From Lethocerus indicus (lineage: Eukaryota; Arthropoda; Insecta; Hemiptera; Belostomatidae): a stretch of DNA of 64,000 nucleotides. The position numbers were made by a program, and so were the translations under genes. The notes under the pieces are model-generated. The model was not told where the DNA came from. It was given only the letters and a program-made list of their open reading frames with translations, and did not search any database. How positions within the stretch are numbered: position 1 is the stretch's first letter; each line of letters begins with the position of its first letter. The stretch is taken from contig JACDQD010000006.1 of NCBI GenBank assembly GCA_019843655.1, positions 24,880,246-24,944,245 of the forward strand, read 5' to 3'. Shown here one piece after another: positions 51,346 to 62,462 of the stretch.

Positions 51346-51404
51346 GAAGATCAAACCGGAGGCGGGAGTGTGCTAGACCGGTTTCGGACGCTTCAGTAGG
51401 CGGT
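51346..51404. mobile_element. Foldback repeat family, member E (rearranged)
   Basis: A right-arm outer piece (AGATCAAACCGG, then GGCGGGAG) is followed at once by a left-arm inner piece (TAGACCGGTTTCGG, then CTTCAGTAGGCGGTGT). The order is inverted relative to the 42494-42730 member, so this is a rearranged or end-to-end fused remnant. Confidence 0.5.
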
Positions 51405-53851
51405 GTATATCGGTTATCTCATGCAGAACTTTGAAACAACTTTTGCATTATAAACTATAGTTATATATACATTTCCCGTAATACTGGGGCCGTTGGAGAT
51501 AAACCCGAACTGTACAGATGTTTACACCGCTGCATTATATACGCGGAAACACGAGAGAAATAGTAATATTATTTGATTGGACAGAATCCAATTTGATAGG
51601 GGCATGATCGCTTTGTGTGGGCGTTGGGGGCGCGTATTATTTGACTGGGGGGGGCGTTCTCCGGCAGATCGACGGCGTCGCGACGTCACGATTCATCCGG
51701 GTTGCGTTTGACAGCCGGAGTGAACGCCGGCCGACAATCGATACAGTTCCCTCCATTACTTGTATTACAGAGCCGCCTCCCAGTTCGAACCTGGACGGGC
51801 GACGTCCAAATTAACGACCGCCCGGTGACGATTCGGCAGCGAACAGAATAACCGCCCCCCGACGACCCAATTGACGCAACCATTGAGTCCCGAACCCGGG
51901 GCGCAAAAAGGAATTTTCTCTGTGCAATATGGAAAAGTCGAGGAAACAATCTTAAAAGGCCATAAAGTAATGCGAAAGCACAATTATGCTGAGAAATACT
52001 GAAAACGCACCCCAACAAACCCACACACGAATAGAATCATAAACACCGAAAACGGTACATCAAATGCCGCAGGAAAATCGGCATGGTATTTTCTAGCTAC
52101 ATATCTTTATTCTTGCTCTACCAACAACCAATTTTACATTCACTCCATGTCTTTTTTCTTACAGAAATGAACACTTAGTTAAATTTTTACATTCCTCAAC
52201 AAGTCTTCTTAAGTTCAAGGCTGCCTTTTGAATGGTTTTGTCGGTGATATTTCCCCCCCGATCACAACACTACAATCATGCGACATGAGTCAAGTACAGG
52301 AATGAGTCATGAGAATGCGGCCACATTACCTAAAACATATTATTAATATGAATAGTAATTTATGTCAGATACGGATTGGTTTTAATCGAATGTGATCCCG
52401 ATAACCTCGACGATTAATAGGGTTTATCCGATTTATAATTATAATCGAAACGGAAATTACTGAATTTAAATTTACATCTTTCATTTTGTTCGGTTTTATC
52501 TTCCAGTCCATTGAAGTAATAACAGCAGAATAAATTAATACATTATACACTCGTTAGGTGTATATTGAGTGACAGCCATGAAACGTAGAAATGGGGATTT
52601 TCTATCGCTCAGAACGTGTTCCAGTGTCATGCCTATTGCAGGACTATTGCAAGTTTTCTAACTGGATTATTTCCCCGGCATTAGGCGGGCCTAGTAATAA
52701 CTGTTGGGAGAAAAAGGAGATAGCGAAGGGCCGGTGGCCTTTGAACTTCGGCCAAAGTGTCCCCAGAACTTTCCACTTCTTTCGGCCCCGATATTAAATG
52801 TTCGTCGACGGTGCGCCACTATCGTCATGTTATTTCTACTGGCTTCAGTGTTCCGCAATGTAATCTATTCGTCCCCATTTGAATGCGCGTGCATTTCCCC
52901 TTTATTTTCCCTCCGTTGGGGGTCAATTTTTTTTTTAATAGGGAAAAACCGCCGATAAATAATGCAACGTTGTTTTGGCACCGATTCAGCGTGTGAAAAC
53001 GGACGTCGCCCGTTTTGAAAATGGGCCCGCGCGTAATAAACGTTTTCACCCTTTCACAATACATGGAAAAATGGAGTATTAGAATCAACTTTTTGTTTTT
53101 GAGTTGTACGAAATTGAGAATTTGGTGATGGCTGGGAGAATGGTGATTCATTTCAGTATATAACATTCAGCTGTATATAACAGGTAAGTGGATAGTCGAG
53201 ATAACACTTCTATGTGTCGACCACTATCGATCCATTCTTTGTTTTTTCGTAGAAAATATTATATATTTAAAATATTCAGTACCCGTCTGATTTTGCGTCT
53301 TCCCCTACTGGCTCGAGCCAGCTTATATTTAAAAATGTAATACCCTGAGGGTATAAAAATGTTTGTTGGTTTCAGGTGGGTCATAATGTCCCCCGCTCTA
53401 TAACTGAAAAATAAACATGTCGCATACGTGCGGCTATATAATATAAGAATTAGTCCACGAATTATTCGACGCCGACATTCCCTGGAAATATCGTAAAAAG
53501 AGATTAATTCGCTTGAGCGATAAAAGCGGTGCCGACAGAATATTAGAACTGAATATTCAAATTGGTAAAGAAACCGGAGGTTGTTTAACAAACATCGGCT
53601 ACCACTTAGGATGTAAGAATTCCGTTGGCGTGCCGGAATTAATAATCGAAAAATGAATTCCGGGCCTTTCCTGGAATCATGGTGAAGGTGGGGGCGAATT
53701 TTCGGCAACCGGCGAAACATAAAATAATTATTAAAGCTCGGATAAGTATCCTCTGGGCCTATTTCCATTGTTTAACACGCTGTGTACGCCCCAACAGGGA
53801 ACACGGGGTGAATTATTGCAGCCAGCTTTTGTGCCGAAACGAAATTATTAA
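51405..53851. other. Single-copy DNA, no gene recognised
   Basis: The longest frame is 53259-53768 on the minus strand (169 codons), with no recognisable domain and a length that chance allows. A strong donor-like ACAG|GTAAGT lies at 53180-53188, but the sequence before it is not convincingly coding. A T9 run and short C runs occur near 52250 and 52928. Confidence 0.35.
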
Positions 53852-53943
53852 AACCGTAGATTTGTTGTGTTTCTGTCTCCTTTCGCTGGTTTGGTCTTTT
53901 ACTAGACCGGTTTCGGCTGCTCGCCATCTTCACTAGCGGTGTT
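53852..53943. mobile_element. Foldback repeat family, member C (single left arm)
   Basis: This is a nearly full left arm without its partner. It starts ACCGTAGATTTG and continues TGTTTCTGTCTCC, then TAGACCGGTTTCGGCTGC and CATCTTCACTAGCGGTGTT. It keeps the segment lost from the left arm of the 42494-42730 member, which supports reading that loss as a deletion. Confidence 0.65.
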
Positions 53944-54561
53944 AGAAAACACCGAAAGTCTAATAAATGTACAGAACCTTTTATGAAATTTCTGGCACCC
54001 GTTCTATTCGTAGTTCCCTCTACTATTATTTAATAATAATCAATCGTACTGAAAACACCAGTATTAATATATGTGACGGAGTCCCTCAGACATCGGTATT
54101 ATCAATAACTCAAATATATATTACTTATATCTAATAATATACGTATATGCGTATCTACAGAGTCATCATTATTTGACCCGTTAATTTCAGTTTATATTAA
54201 ATCTGTTGACTCAGTTTGTCAATATCAGGGACACTAATTATATAAATCTAACGTACAAAATCTATCGTGAACATACCACCTTTTTTTCTTAATATATTGT
54301 TGTCGGTCATATATATAATTAGTTTTGGAAAATACGTAGCATCGCGTTTGCAAATGTATTCTAGTTAAACGATCGAAAGGGCAGAACTAAAATTCGAAGG
54401 GCGTCATTTCCACTACTTCAGCGAGACATTAGGTGCACCTGCGGTATGTGTTTAGAGCAACTGGAGCAGCCCTGAGAATTTTGATGGCGCCAGTATATCC
54501 GAGCTACAATTTACGGTGTTTAACAGCGTCTGTTCAGAAAAAATATTTACAGTATTTCCAG
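53944..54561. other. AT-rich single-copy DNA, nothing recognised
   Basis: The sequence is AT-rich with TATATA-type runs near 54110-54150 and 54308-54320. No open frame of note was found, and no RNA gene. Confidence 0.4.
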
Positions 54562-54736
54562 AGATGTATGTGAATTTAAATTTTCTCACGTACGCCCGGA
54601 AAGATCGGTGGGATTTTTCGTTCGACTTCGAAATTTTAATCAAATATAAAAATATTCCAATTTTGTCCGCCTCGGCCGACGACGGATTTTTCCCCGCCCG
54701 AGGATTACTCGGTTCGACGATTTTGGAGCGCTACAG
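54562..54736 (+). other. Unrecognised open frame with splice-like ends, possible exon
   Basis: This part of a plus-strand frame (open 54516-54746) lies between an acceptor-like AGTATTTCCAG and a donor-like TACAG|GTGC. The translation has ordinary protein-like composition (MYVNLNFLTYARKDRWDF at its start, then ILSASADDGFFPARG). No domain is recognised and the donor is not a strong consensus. An opposite-strand frame of 101 codons overlaps it. Confidence 0.13.
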
Positions 54737-54836
54737 GTGCAAATAATATGAATCAAATTGGGCCCGAGCGGTTCAGACGTGGTCTTCTGATTAAATTGGG
54801 GAAAGTTGGGCTGGAGGGGGCCGTTAAATACAGTTA

Positions 54837-54898
54837 GGCGCTCGCTCTCTCCCTCCCTCCCTCCATCTCCCTCCCTCTCCCGTTCCTTCCTCCCGACA
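54837..54898. repeat. Pyrimidine-rich simple-sequence tract
   Basis: About 60 bases made almost only of CTCC, CCCT and CTCT motifs on the plus strand. It is low complexity. It gives the opposite strand an arginine- and glutamate-rich open frame that should not be read as a gene. Confidence 0.85.
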
Positions 54899-57331
54899 TT
54901 AAACAGACTCGCACGGGAGTCCGATATAATTTCCGGGAGTTTCAAACAATTTCAGTACAGATTTCAAGTCACCGCTGTTACCAGTTAGGACCCAATAATT
55001 AGTCAGTGGGCTGTGCTTTGACAACGCTTGGGAGTGCGCCCTTTGATATGCGCCGGTTCATGAAGAAATCAGTTTAGGGTTTTTCGGCTGAAATTCACTA
55101 GGAAATCTCTATCAAAAAGTAGTTTACAGTTTTTTATGTACATGTTTTATAGTTTTTTTGGCACGCATATTTAGCTTGAATTAAAGCGTTTTTTACTGGA
55201 GGTGCGCTTATCGGAAGACTACCGAGATCATAATTGAATAAATCGAAACACCCCCGCCAACAACACGGACACTTAATCTAATAAGATTTACCGGCATCAA
55301 TAAAATTCTGTAATTATTTTACACCTGTATTCTGGGACCTAATTCAGATATGCTAAATCTGTACCATTCGGATATTCCTGGTTTTTTTTGTTTAAATTCT
55401 ACGTATCTTTGAAGCTATCGGCCGGACCGGGCACAAAGCGAAATCTCCAAAAGAGATACGAAACAATTTTAAGCCATTTACGTTTACATTGAACACTGCT
55501 CACTGAGTCAAACATAGGCGTATAGCAAAGTACATGAATGAATTAAAAAAAATCCTTCGTCCGTTAATGGAACCAGGGTCACATTTTCCGGGGCGATGGG
55601 CTTCACATGTTCAGGATACGTTTTTCACTCAATAAGATGTTATTATTCCAATTTCCGTCCCCTCTGAAATTCGAGAAAACAATCCTGCGTTCAGTTTCAT
55701 CGGCGAACATAAATAACATTATATTTTAGTTTATTATGTTTTATATATGTAATAACTGATCTTCAACATTTACGCGATGACGGACTCGTATCAATTACAC
55801 CGAGCTGCGGATCAAATTAAAAACAATAACTCTGCGTATTTATAAACATATAAAACAGATATATTCGGCTGTTTGGACTGTTTCCACGTATAACACTGAA
55901 TTATAAACCTGGTGGCCAGAGACCGAAACCGAAGGCAACCTTTTCGGGGTCGACTCCCCCTCTGGTAATTCCCGAATCCCCGAAAGGTTTCTGAATTCGA
56001 ACCAATCCCTGGCCAACAATTGTTGCTCGTCGGCCTACCGGACGAGAAGGAAAACGTCGTTTGCATATATGATAAGCAAAGGGACTGCGGCCCTTAAACG
56101 CTCCTTCTGGAAAAAGCGGGCAACAAGTTTCTTCCGGGGCCGGGGCGGAAAAAAACTGCGAGGTCGGCCGGCGGCGAAGAGAGACGGGGGACAATAAATA
56201 TTCAATTTGGGAAGAATGGGGTACGATAAAGAATGCCTATTGTAGTACCGGGGGTACTCGGAGACCCGACGCCCATTCGTACATCGGGAGGACTGTTTTT
56301 CTTTTTCTTTTATCCCCCGAACGCATATATAACGTTCATTTGAGTCGAACGCGGTACGCCGCCGGGGGCCGAAAATGTCGGCTTTTACAGACGAATCGTT
56401 CACGACCGACAGAAATAGTTCCGGTTTACGGATCCGGGTTTTAAACAACGGCGGTTTCACTCGGACCAAATTATATTTGTGCGCCCCGGCTGGATCCAGT
56501 TTCTTGTTTTCTGCCGAATGAATCGAACGAATTAGTGAAAAAGGCTAGCGGGCGGCCGCCAATTCAATTTGAACCCGAACCGCGTCCCGCAGCGCTAATG
56601 AGTTCATTCTTTGTTTCACTTCAGCTCTAATTCCACCGCACACTCGAGCCGAAATCACTCAAATTCAGCGGTACGAAATATTTTTTGAAATTATATCTAT
56701 ATTGGGCATTGAAAAACTACAGCGTGTATGACCCATCGGACATGTTCACGTGGTAAAGTCAATTAGAAAATACTATATAGTGGTTTCGTGGACAAATTAC
56801 ATTTTTATACGTATATATAAAGTTAGTTCAGTTTATTGACCGAGGTACAAACGGCCAAAACTGCTAAATTGGAACTACCAGAGGTATATGATGCTTACTA
56901 TCTATTTAAACATAGTTAAGTAGAAGAGCTCAGGGTTTATCCGTCTCCAATTGTGGCACGCTGCGCTTGCTCAATATTACCGAGTTTACTGTTGTTATAA
57001 TCTGGTGTTTGTACTTCAGCTCGAATAGAACTTGACTATTCCGCGATGCCCAGAAATTTATTGCCAAGTAAACGAGTAGTGGGGGAAGTAACTAGTAGCA
57101 GAAACGCTGGCAGGTATCCGGGAAAACAAATTCATAAATCGAGTATTTATTTTTTTAAATTTCAAAATGGAAATACTGATATAAGAATTATACACTATTA
57201 TATAAATTATATAATATTTAAGAAATTTACCGTCACACTCTTCTTGAATTAACTACTTCCCATTTAAAGTTATAAAGCCACTGTAAATATTAGCGGCGAG
57301 AGGACCAAAAAGAGAATACAGAAAGGTAGGC
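54899..57331. other. Single-copy DNA, no gene recognised
   Basis: The longest frame is 56035-56469 on the minus strand (144 codons), overlapping another minus-strand frame at 55901-56194. No domain is visible in either. The rest is AT-rich with CGGCC-rich islands near 56090-56180. Confidence 0.35.
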
Positions 57332-57604
57332 CGGTGAGTCACTTGTGTCATGTCGGTTGCACGTAGGGCATTCTTCATGCTCTGTCACTGCAATTTCAAG
57401 GTTTCTATTTTTTAAGGACACAGAAAACTGCGGGAACCTTGTTATTCCTTTCTCGTGCAACCTTGTCCCGCCGGCGTCAAATATCATCCGCTATTTCACA
57501 CATGGCCGGGACCATGTACGGGCCTCTCAGGATTGCCCTGCGAGTGGTCCAATAACGTTACATTCTGAAGATCATACTTGAAACCGTCGGTTTCAGTGAC
57601 TCAC
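57332..57604. repeat. Short inverted-repeat-bounded segment, possible element remnant
   Basis: GGTGAGTCACT at the left end pairs exactly with AGTGACTCACC at the right end, 11 bases each, about 270 bases apart. Inside, the minus-strand frame at 57290-57487 encodes a Cys-Pro-Thr-Cys motif followed by HDT. This weakly recalls the zinc-knuckle tail of non-LTR reverse transcriptases, but no other part of such a protein is present. The identification is speculative. Confidence 0.25.
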
Positions 57605-60303
57605 CCCCGTTCACCGAAGTGCAGATCGATTCAACTCATTATTACCGGCATCCCCTTCACGTTCTAATATTCATGGCGGTACGCGTTGTTTTACCCGGCC
57701 GAACAAATCCCCTACGGACGTTAAACGGATGTCCACGCGCCACCAATTATTAATTAATTCACCCCCCACTCACCCGTAAACTCTATTTGGAAACTTCTGG
57801 CCGAATTTAATGCACCCGGTTTTTTTATTCTGCGACACGTTTTTAATTCATCCCTCGTAAATAACAAATTTTAGTCAATATACGACGCGCGACGGAATAT
57901 TTCCCTCGATTATCTCAGGACGGAATAAGTTTGATACAGCGGCAAGCATTGCGGGTTCAGTATCGTCAGACCGGCGGCCGGCGTCGCCGCTTCTTCCTTC
58001 CTGGTTTTAGCCCCATCGCGGCACAAAAGTTTCTTCCTCTGGCCGGCAACTTCCCCAATCGTTATCTAGGCCCCGTTTTTGCCCCCAGCGTCCGCCCCCC
58101 AGACCGTTAACGACCCGATTATGAACCGCGACTTAATGCCCTCCCTCCACCCCGCCAACTGTGGAAGCCCCCGTAAATTACGCTCGCCTTTCGGAGGACT
58201 TGGCTAATTCAAGTAGCTGTCCGTGTTATATTTGCCCGGATTTCAGCTCCGGGAAACATCTCGCGCTCTTTGGGCGTATTAAAATACTTTTCGGCATAAA
58301 TACACAAATTATTAATAGTATTTAAAAAAATAGAATGCTTATAATTAATATAAAATCCAGTCCATATGAACTGTAATTACATGGTGAGCCACTTGAAGAA
58401 GTTGGTTGCCTGCAGGACATTTTGCCGGCGCTGTATACTCATGTGATGAAAGCTTGAGAAAACTACTTCGCCAAATGGCCTTCACCTTTAACAATTCCAA
58501 CTGAAAAGAACTAGCTAGAACTACGTTTCAACTTTTGTTCCAAACAAACACTTCATTTGTCCAGTGTAATAACGATTATTTTTTTTATTTCACTTTCGCA
58601 GAAAGTATATTTCGAACCTCCCATTTTAAGCCTGCTTTCAATTTATTTGTAAGATTTATCTCTGAAGTATTCAACGGACGTATTACGCCCAACGGGTGTA
58701 CGTTCCTCACGATGGTCAGAAGGCGAAACCGGTCTGTATTTAGACCAAACCAATTACATGCCCTCCAGAGTGGTGGCAATATCCATTCCACGGTGAAATA
58801 TCTCGGGAAAATAAATTTCCCGTTCCTATTGCTTTTAGTTCATTCGAGTTTCGCTTTCACACAGCCTTGCCGGTACAACGATTCCAGGGGCCAGAAAATA
58901 TTGACGCTCGACTCGAATAATAATTTTTGATTTACAATATAAGAAATGTTCCGACGATTAACGCGATAAAGTATTAATACATAGTGCATGTCCCAGTTCT
59001 TCGGCGGGGGTTGATCCGGTGCGGGGGCGCAGGCGCCTACGGCCGGGTCGAGTGGCCGGCGACAAACGGGGCCTCGAGTGCAGTAAATTTCCGCGGTGAA
59101 GATTTTATCGGATAATTGGTCCGGCGGGAGGCAATTAAAAACAATAGCCGGGCTCGGTGCATCATCCGGTCCGGATTTATACGCCCGCCACCGGCCACAT
59201 ATTTCCGACCCCCCAGTCCCATTTACAGTATTTACACTAATCATTTTACTAACTCCGTTTACAGTTTTTTGTGTTTCTACTCCCCGATACTATCTTAGAG
59301 ACACGCATTTCATTCGTATTTTAACCGAGTGCCAGCAAAAGAACCGTACATTGAAAACAACCGTTTTCCGCCGGTTCATTCGAAATTTTCGGTGAAACTC
59401 TACGAAATAAATTTGCCAGCGATGCCTTTAATATAATGTAGGCTAATTATTGAACTTTAAATTCGTTTACCCCTTCATTTTTTGAAATGTTGACGCCCTC
59501 CAAACGTTCCTAATTCTTATAAAACCGCAAACACAGGAAACTAACTCTCTGAATGGGGGTCTAATACAGACTGGGAAGTCTTTCGTTCAGTATTGATTTT
59601 ATTCAATTTTTATTCCAATTAAAACCCATTGTGTCGGCCAATTGACCATCGGTCTAATAATTGAGTATTTCGAATCCCGGGCTAGAATCAATTCAATCAA
59701 CCGTTCGGAGCCTCTCGAATTTCGTTTCGAAGTCCGCAACGTTTTTCGCATGAGGTAATAAACATTTGGCCCGGGGCCCCACCAAGTGTGCACTGGGTTG
59801 GCACTCGAGAGAATTATTAACACAGTCGCCGATCGGCGCAGGCTACAATCGCGCTACGATCACAGGGCGAAAATCGGCCGTTAATTAACAGGCGGGCGCA
59901 AACATTACAGTGCATTATAAGCCCGCATAGATGGAAGAACAATTTTCCGGTTCCCCGTTGGAAACGTCGGCCGCCGGGCCCCCCTTTATCGCAATTTTAT
60001 CAAACATGGGCCCTGAGAACGTACGTTATTTGAGATTTGGGCTCGGCAATTACGCGCTCGTGGAAATAGTCAACTATTACTTCAGCCCACCACCAAACAA
60101 AAATTCATAGATAAGACCGTCTTTCACCACTTTATTTATAATGAAATCTCGGTTGGTACATTATTCGGTTATTATTCTATAATTCTATATAGAAGTACCT
60201 AATTCTGAAACTATTTATCTAATATCACGAAGAGCGCTATTTTTTCTAAAGTGAAACGTTAATGCAGAACCTCGCCTACAACTCTAATTTCTGTGTTTAG
60301 AAT
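57605..60303. other. Single-copy DNA, no gene recognised
   Basis: Frames are 58535-58930 plus (131 codons, which contains a repeat remnant at 58711-58752) and 58840-59244 minus (134 codons). Neither shows a known domain. 57960-58170 is GC-rich and pyrimidine-rich without a clear feature. Confidence 0.35.
58711..58752. mobile_element. Foldback repeat family, member F (right-arm remnant)
   Basis: GATGG, then GCGAAACCGGTCT, then AGACCAAACCA keeps the order and spacing of the right arm (GATGGCGAG, CCGAAACCGGTCTA, AGATCAAACCA) with scattered changes. It is short and diverged, so weaker than the other members. Confidence 0.4.
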
Positions 60304-60391
60304 ACCTGATTGGTGGTCTGCGACAGTTTGGAATACCGCAATTTGTTTCGATCTTCTGTCTCCTCTCGCCGGTTTGGCCTTTTGACAGACC
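60304..60391. mobile_element. Foldback repeat family, member D (left leader and arm fragment)
   Basis: The leader (ACCTG, GGTGGTCTGCGA, TTTGGAATACCG) is followed by the start of the left arm (TTCTGTCTCCTCTCGCCGG) and a decayed continuation to CAGACC. Sharing both leader and arm with the 42494-42730 member shows that the leader belongs to the element. Confidence 0.55.
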
Positions 60392-62119
60392 TTTTTCTTT
60401 TCAAGTGAATGACCCAGGGTGGCATTCAGAGGATTCCCTTCACTTAGGCCCAGTTTTAGCTAGGGACAAATTAATAATAGCGCAATCACTTGGAACGGGG
60501 GCACTATACTGGCGTATAGAGGCGAATGTATTCACAGAATGTTGGCTCAAAGGGATTTGAATCGATTCACGACATGCATAAGGCCGTTTGTTGGCGTTCC
60601 GCGGCTGGAATCGATATAGAATAATCCGGATGTCATTAGCGGACAGAGCCGCCGTCAGAGCGGCACTGTTAATTGACGCCTCTGCATAGGCCTCGGAAAG
60701 AGGCCCTCTCATTCCTCCTAATGTACTGCTCCGGGCGGTATCCTATCGGGCGTTTCATTTCTCGACGCTTTTCAACCTATTATGGCGCGATGAAAACACT
60801 TCCTGCCGATTCGTCCCGATTCACGGTCAAAGCCCCTTTTCAATTTCGTCTCGATCGTTTTTACCGATTTTCATCGGCGGAATGTTAAAACGAAAAAGTT
60901 CAGAGGTTAGTGTCACACAAATAGGTAGAAAGCAGATAAAAATGATTTCTCTTCACAGCGGGTAAAATTGGGGAATAATTATGCGCCAAATAAAAAAGGA
61001 AATAGTGCGTTCCGAACGGAAAATAATAAAAAATCCTGGTCGTAAACTCAATAACACCACCGTAGTTATATGCACAGATTTAACGACGGGATATGAGTGA
61101 AGATTGAGAGAAAATTACTGTCAACCAAATCACAGATCGTAGACTGTGAATGATGACATGTAAAAATTCATCAGCAGCGCATATTTCATGCCCCACGCAC
61201 CGGACTGATAAATTCCTTCTACTAATAGAACAGTAATTAGGAATAATAATTTGCAATTCTGTACTAATGAGTGTTGTAAATCTGAAACTTCTAGTTAGTT
61301 AGGAATTATGAATTTAAGTCTAAGCCGCAACTTTCCCCGTTACCTTGTTAGATAGACCCGCTAAAATATTGAAGTCGTTGGAGTGCGAGTAAAACGAGTT
61401 GAAACCGAGAGCTTTTACCAAATAACGACGTGGTGGAAAAACCGTGCATTTTTCCGTCGTGAAAATAGAAACGGGGCTCGGTCAATAAACCGCAGTGAAA
61501 GGGGGAAACCGAGCCGTTTGAAAATCACTTTCTAAATATGACTCATACCTTAAATGCACCTTCATGAGCGATTGTTCCTCACACACGAGAGGAATTAATT
61601 CTGCTCCCCGAGAGAAAGTTAACGGCGCAAATGTTTTCGCCCCTTGCAGTGGAATGTTGCCAGCTGAATTAACCGAAAAGTAAAGAGTAAAATAAATAGA
61701 TATAGAGAATAAATAAATAGTAATCTATCATCCATTCCAACACGGTTCTTACAAGTGAAAAAAAGGGACCCCCAATATTCTACATAAAATATCAAATTCA
61801 CATCCATCAATATCACTTAACTGCGAATTTGCAACCGTTTCCTTAAGTGTCGGATTATATTTTTGAATTGTTATGGATTTTATGCAGATCCCCTTGAATA
61901 AGTGTAGGAAAATATGTTCTCTGAGTTCCCCTGGTGGCGCCTATTTTTGATATTTTTCATATTATATACTTACACGCGTAGTTGGTTATCTACGATGAGC
62001 TTTACGCCCATGGAATAAAGCTAATTAGAACTGAAAATGAATCGCCATTAATATAGTATTCCTCTTTTTTGTCCTATATTCCTGGCATATCCTGTAAACG
62101 GTGTCGGGTAGACCCTGTG

Positions 62120-62152
62120 AGGAGCCGTAGACGCTCCTGCCCCCCGTGGGGG
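62120..62152. repeat. Two adjacent small GC-rich hairpins
   Basis: AGGAGC (62120-62125) pairs with GCTCCT (62133-62138) around a 7-base loop. Three bases later a C run faces a G run (62141-62152). The pair sits in a GC-rich patch inside AT-rich sequence. No known structured RNA is recognised. Confidence 0.5.
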
Positions 62153-62349
62153 TGAGCCACCACCGGCCTCCTCCGCCGTTTGATTTATACCGAAATTATT
62201 CCCCGCAATTAATTCCGGTTAATTTCCCCCGGCCGTGACAATCGATGAGGGACGGTTTAAGTAATGGCCCCGCGCCCATCCCATTATCGACCTTTATTAA
62301 TGGCCCCCGAGCAATACCGGAGAAACGTCACATTGTCCGCATTGCGAAT

Positions 62350-62372
62350 GTGGAGGAGGAGGAGGAGGAGGC
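62350..62372. repeat. (GGA)n trinucleotide repeat
   Basis: About seven GGA repeats in a row, encoding a short glutamate run in one frame. Simple sequence. Confidence 0.85.
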
Positions 62373-62426
62373 TTCTCGTTTCGATAAATTCTCGTCACAA
62401 CTACTGAATTTGCTCGGTCGTGAAAT

Positions 62427-62462
62427 ATTATTATTATAATATTATTATTATATTATATAATT
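62427..62462. repeat. ATT-rich imperfect trinucleotide repeat
   Basis: Repeated ATT and TTA units with interruptions make an AT-only stretch of about 35 bases. Confidence 0.8.

Noticed and set aside
57550..57585. Hammerhead-like CTGAAGA...GAAAC
   Set aside because: The bases between the core parts cannot form a proper stem II, and stems I and III are missing.
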